DNA of 64,000 nucleotides. It comes from Raphanus sativus (Eukaryota > Streptophyta > Magnoliopsida > Brassicales > Brassicaceae). Under the pieces are notes generated by a model that searched no databases, was not told the origin of the DNA, and saw nothing but the letters and a program-made list of their open reading frames with translations. This document shows, piece by piece, positions 60,901 through 64,000 of the stretch (positions within the stretch are counted from its first letter, which is position 1; each line of letters starts with the position of its first letter). The stretch covers positions 32,325,407 to 32,389,406 of the forward strand of contig NC_079515.1 in assembly GCF_000801105.2 (NCBI RefSeq). The letters run 5' to 3'. The translations under genes and the position numbers were made by a program.

Positions 60901-61967
60901 GAGAAGTGAGATTTTTGGTTGGATCAAACTTAGAGTAAGGAATGGAGAAACTTGCCGTTTCTGGAATGATAACTGGTCAGAATTGGGCTCCTTGAGAACT
61001 TTCCTAGCCACTGACTCGAACTCATCTCTGGGTATCCGAGAGAACGCAACCCTGGCTTCTCTTTACAGGAACAACCACTGGATCCTGCCACACCCAAGAT
61101 CGGAGAAACAGTTACAGCTTCATGTGCTCCTTACAACAATAGAACTCACAGCAGAAGATGACTATTATGAATGGGAACTGGAGGGTAACACTTACACAAC
61201 TTATTCCACTGGTCAAGTGTATGGAATTCTATCTGGTCAGGGCGTTGCGGTTCCTTGGTCTCATATTATCTTGATTGCAGGAGGTATTCCTAAGCACTCT
61301 TTTCTGTCTTGGCTCTTTCTCTTGAACCGCTGTCCTACTCGGGACAGATTGTTGAATTGGGGGCTTCAAACTTCACCAACTTGCTTGCTCTGTAACTCAT
61401 CACCAGAGTCTCGGGACCATTTCTATTTTCTCTGCCCCTATTCGTGGAGCTTGTGGTTGCCTCTTGCTCGTCGTTGCGGCCTAATTCCTCAACAACCATG
61501 GAATGATATCACAACTCAACTCCAATCATACAACAGCCGAAACTGGAGAGGAAGATTAATCTTACTTACCTGGCAGAGTTGTATCTTTTGGACTTGACAG
61601 GAAAGGAATGGTCGTCTACACCGGAACACATTCAGATCTCCTGACGCGTTGATCCGGCTGATAGATCGTCAAATAAGAGACAGAATACTGAGCTATCGTG
61701 AAAGGAGCCCTCGCCTCTCATCAAAAATGATGCAACAGTGGATTGCATGACTCTTCAGAACCTCCGTCGAGAAGCTTCGTTACCATCGACGTTCAACTCC
61801 CCCGACTTTTAACTTCTTTTCTCTAAGAGCAATTAGTATCTTTGATTTGGGTAATTAAACTACTTTGGGCTTTAACTAGGCTGGCTGGGCAAAAAAACAC
61901 TAGCCGAAAGGTTTGTATAATTTTATTTTTTTCTGCATTTTAAATATGAAATTAAGTTAAAAAAAAA
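57920..61967 (+). mobile_element. LINE (non-LTR) retrotransposon, 5'-truncated
   Basis: The element spans the ORF2 described separately, a 3'UTR (including tgggcaaaaaaacactagcc and gaaaggtttgta) and a short A tail at 61959-61967. Upstream of the ORF2 ATG the same frame stays open to 57920 (ERESNEDGFWFNIDKRISF), which may be the end of ORF1 or a leader; no full ORF1 is present. The exact 5' border and target-site duplication could not be fixed. It separates the At5g65880-like and PSK genes, which are neighbours in Arabidopsis. Confidence 0.85.
58100..61597 (+). CDS. LINE ORF2: endonuclease and reverse transcriptase
   Basis: Uninterrupted 1165-residue frame. The N-terminal APE-type endonuclease has FFWNVRGLNDPNKHQPF, the catalytic Glu in LLETHI, GGDFNQIL and the end motif SDHCPCL. 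The reverse transcriptase spans about residues 450-760: NPNKAPGPDGLTSGFYK, FRPISCLNTVYKTISRLLVK, KVDIAKAFDTLSWDF, GLRQGDPLSPYLF and the active-site FADD at 700-703. A C-terminal zinc-binding zf-RVT region follows (HSFLSWLFLLNRCPTRDRL, CLLCNSSPESRDHFYFLC). The frame ends at a TGA (61595-61597) where relatives have Trp; the same frame then stays open for another 50 codons to a TGA at 61748-61750. All catalytic residues are present. Confidence 0.92.
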   Translation: MYSKLFFWNVRGLNDPNKHQPFCDWLKSHQPIFGSLLETHIKDPNLSYLMGKLCNGWKYTSNHACDDDGRIVLIWKPSVLVQVLHQTRQSLTCEVRIPGSPMFIYTAIYAANTRSERTDLWVDLLNLYQSLDLYSAPWMVGGDFNQILHPAEHSVPAVNSLTPKMIELRDCLIQLELYDLRYQGPTFTWSNHQPDDPIAKKLDRLLITSPILHLFPHCSSNFLPPIFSDHCPCLVDLAFKIPSSGTKPFRFYNYLTKHPDFHQVVLQAWTEAGSLVTNLSDLCWKQKQIKRELKCLNKENFSQIQKRVSEANCLLQAVQVQSLNSPSTMLFEQEKELLQRWQFLRSIEESYYKQRSRINWLKEGDQNTAYFFRVVQIRMNFNAIRSFHLPSGEVILDPLQMSSHAIRHFQSILGPLLLPPSPLHSPPTWFQSLNLYVISFQEAQTMLLPPSGEEISRVLLRLNPNKAPGPDGLTSGFYKAAWDIVGSEVVASIIQFFTSSYLPTAANATILTLVPKRPGASLITEFRPISCLNTVYKTISRLLVKRLKPILSSLIVPNQTAFVKGRLLVENTVLASELINGYHKRSGSPRITIKVDIAKAFDTLSWDFLFNCLEGVGLPEKVIGWLRACVCTTSFSLGYNGAVHGFFKGRRGLRQGDPLSPYLFVIALNNLSLMLNQAARELKFKYHMRCDSAKMTHLCFADDLLIFLDGSLQSLQAVLQVLKESELRSGLAVSVQKSSFFSSGLTDAERDLIQFTTGMPQGSLPVRYLGVPLCTKKLTLLNCEVLIQQVKGKFNSWSVRALSFAGRLQLIKRVIAGITNFWCSSFVLPKACIKRINSLCGVFLWKGNIDDRHTARVSWEIVTKPKTEGGLGVRNLDLWNKACILKLIWLLFFEAGSIWVAWFTETVLDGDLNSFWTVKPSTRNSWLVNKLLKLRSEIFGWIKLRVRNGETCRFWNDNWSELGSLRTFLATDSNSSLGIRENATLASLYRNNHWILPHPRSEKQLQLHVLLTTIELTAEDDYYEWELEGNTYTTYSTGQVYGILSGQGVAVPWSHIILIAGGIPKHSFLSWLFLLNRCPTRDRLLNWGLQTSPTCLLCNSSPESRDHFYFLCPYSWSLWLPLARRCGLIPQQPWNDITTQLQSYNSRNWRGRLILLTWQSCIFWT

Positions 61968-62583
61968 TCAACTTTTTCCAATAAACATTCACTAACATAT
62001 GACCAGTTCGTGAAGAATTTTGTTACAAAAATTGTAACAGGGAAGGAGAAAAAATCTGCTAAAAACATGTGTATGTTATTGACCTATCTAGTTATTGATA
62101 AGTTTGTGGTTATACTTTTAACATCCACACAATGATCTGAAAGTATGAATGTCTACACATACATAGATGGAGATGTGTCATTAGTTGATAGGTGTATGCT
62201 TTTATTATCTTTAATGCATTTGCGAGAGATATGAAAATAAAAACTGGTGATATATGAAAGTAGGGAATTTATTTCCACAAGAAAGTCAGCTACTTTCATT
62301 TAAGACAAGAAAATGAAAGTAATGAAGGGATGAGATTAATTAGATTGTGTGGTTGCAGTAAGACTCAATAAATATCAAAACTTATTATGTATGAAGATGA
62401 AAACATATTCACATAATACTACTTGGTAATTAACTCTCACAATAATAATCAAAACGCAAGTATATTCATATTAAGTGGCAGCGATGATTACAAATGTGAT
62501 GAAGTTTGACTAATAATAAAGAAATTACAATGACACAATATCATTACCGGAATTACTCAAAAGATTATAAAGTAACTAATCAT
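61968..62583. other. Spacer downstream of LINE
   Basis: AT-rich sequence containing the 3' flank of the PSK gene. No gene or clear repeat seen. Confidence 0.5.
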
Positions 62584-62944
62584 TTAAGGATTGTGGTTTT
62601 GGGTATAGATGTAATCAGTGTGAGCAACTAAAGTTCTGCGTATCAAGACACACTCTTCTTCTCCAACACCTTCACAGTTTACCTCTTCTTGTTCTAGTTT
62701 CTGCGCATAACAAAAATATATAAACACGTGAGTATATTGTATCTCGACCATAGTTATTAAGAACTTTGTGTACAATATAAATGATTTGTAGTGTACAACA
62801 AGAACAGTGAGGGTGTTGTTGAGAGACCTCAACGGAGATTTCTTCCGCATCAACGGAGGTTGAAATGGGCCGGGCTGATGCGTATGTTAGCGTGGAGCAG
62901 AGGAGGAGGGAAGCGATGAAGAAGAAAGTTGTGAACTTCGCCAT
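62584..62944 (-). CDS. PSK5: Phytosulfokine precursor
   Basis: Predicted 77 residues in two exons: 62944-62828 and 62700-62584. A signal peptide ([19 protein letters not shown], cleavage likely after TYASA) leads to a short acidic propeptide. The conserved box [20 protein letters not shown] is followed by the pentapeptide YIYTQ at residues 69-73, then NHNP. The peptide is sulfated on both Tyr residues by TPST, released by subtilases and perceived by PSKR receptors, promoting cell growth and tuning immunity; all known for the family. The chosen ATG gives a clean signal peptide; an upstream frame start (MCSTLSDKE) does not. Orthologue of At5g65870 by context. Confidence 0.95.
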
Positions 62945-64000
62945 TTCTTTATCTGACAAAGTACTACACAATCTTGTTATTATTGAGTATATATGATTTA
63001 AAGTGAGGAGGAAGATATATGAGACTTGAGTTTTATAATTGAAGCGTATTTATAGAGAAACCTGCGATGAGATACTAGTTCAGCAGAAACGTGAGCCATG
63101 TAATTTGTGTGCGGCATGAAACCATTACCATACCAAACACGCAAATTCATATTTATTATATGCTTAAGTTGAGTCATATATAATGTTGACAGTAATAAAC
63201 AAAAATAAATTTAACGATTGTTTTGGGTTGGTTAATCAGGCAGATTCTAGTGAAATTGATCAACGTGGAGTCAGCTATATCTTTTTTTTTTTTTTGTTCA
63301 CTGAGTCAGCTATATCATATCTTAAATATTTTACTGAGGAAAGTTGGTGGCGGATGTATGATGTATCTGTATACTGAGAGTTTCACCTTATAATTTGCAT
63401 GTGAAGTTAACTGCACTACTGCAGTGTCACTAATGAGTGATGTAGTTACTTAGTTTTAATTTTTTTTGTATCCATTTTCTGGTTGAAATTAATGAATAAC
63501 TGGTTACTTCCAATCAATTGTGTTTGGTTATTTGTATATATTCTTTAGTCTTTAGTCTTTACCATCTTTTGTTTTATTTAAGTAATTATTATTTTTAATT
63601 GAATGTTAAATTATTCAAAACAAAAAAAAAACTGTTTTTACAACTACGTGCAGCCATTTTGAAAAAGAAAGCTGAAAAGAGTGCTGAAATTTAAACAGAT
63701 TTTGGAAATCAAAAGAGAGACCAGCCTGCTCTCCTCCTTCATCCTTAGATTTAATTACATATAGTTGTGTGAGACATTCGCTTATATGTTTTATTTATTT
63801 GAATCAGTGAATCACTATATAGATTCTAATGCGAACAAGATGAATGGAGATAGTACTGTGCTATGTTTGACGTTTTCATCCATGTTTTTATTGTCGGTCA
63901 TCCATGTTTTATATGTACATTTTGCTGCAGATTTGATGTAACATTAATTTCATCCGATACAGTTGCATGTATTATAAAATCATGCTCACTTTTTAAAGTG
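62945..64000. other. PSK5 upstream region
   Basis: Contains the PSK5 leader and promoter (a TATA-like tatttataga at about 63047-63056 in minus-strand context) and AT-rich DNA to the window end. Small ORFs such as 63183-63377 show no similarity. The phrase gagtcagctatatc is duplicated at about 63269 and 63303, on either side of a T tract. Confidence 0.45.

Overview
The window reads as nuclear DNA of a crucifer (Brassicaceae), most likely a Brassica-type genome. Nearly every gene is a recognisable orthologue of an Arabidopsis thaliana chromosome 5 gene, with small introns, AT-rich spacers, Helitron ends and a plant LINE. Exon borders were inferred by eye from reading frame, splice signals and family knowledge; Arabidopsis names come from memory, not from a search.

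Region A (about 0.2-41.3 kb) is colinear with the distal end of Arabidopsis chromosome 5 (At5g67480 to At5g67640): BT4, SDHAF4, VDAC, APK4, PUB49, [an inserted ARPC5], GH43B, [Helitron cluster 15.0-18.5 kb], ARLA1-type GTPase, DG1 PPR, TRB2, NDUFS4/FRO1, WIH1, a NEMP/DUF2215 membrane protein, a DUF4228 protein, [2.35 kb TIR element], RVB2 and a small basic protein.

Region B (about 41.8-63 kb) jumps to the At5g659xx interval, in descending order: an unplaced small gene, a decayed PUB31 copy, [DEAD-box RH28-like fragment], a BSD-domain gene, RH27, ACR1, a 55-residue membrane protein, [LINE], and a phytosulfokine precursor. Since At5g67640 is, as far as I recall, the last gene of that Arabidopsis arm, the join at 41.3-43.1 kb looks like a former chromosome end made interstitial by a terminal inversion.

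The genes are ordinary housekeeping and signalling genes: mitochondrial respiration (SDHAF4, NDUFS4, VDAC), sulfur metabolism (APK4), ribosome biogenesis (RH27), chromatin and telomere (RVB2, TRB2), chloroplast gene expression (DG1), cytoskeleton (ARPC5) and peptide signalling (PSK). I found no tRNA, rRNA, CRISPR or bacterial-type system. The most notable features are the rearrangement junction with its two gene relics, the transposed ARPC5 copy, the GC-rich TIR element with exon-like segments, three GC-AG introns, and a LINE with one late stop.
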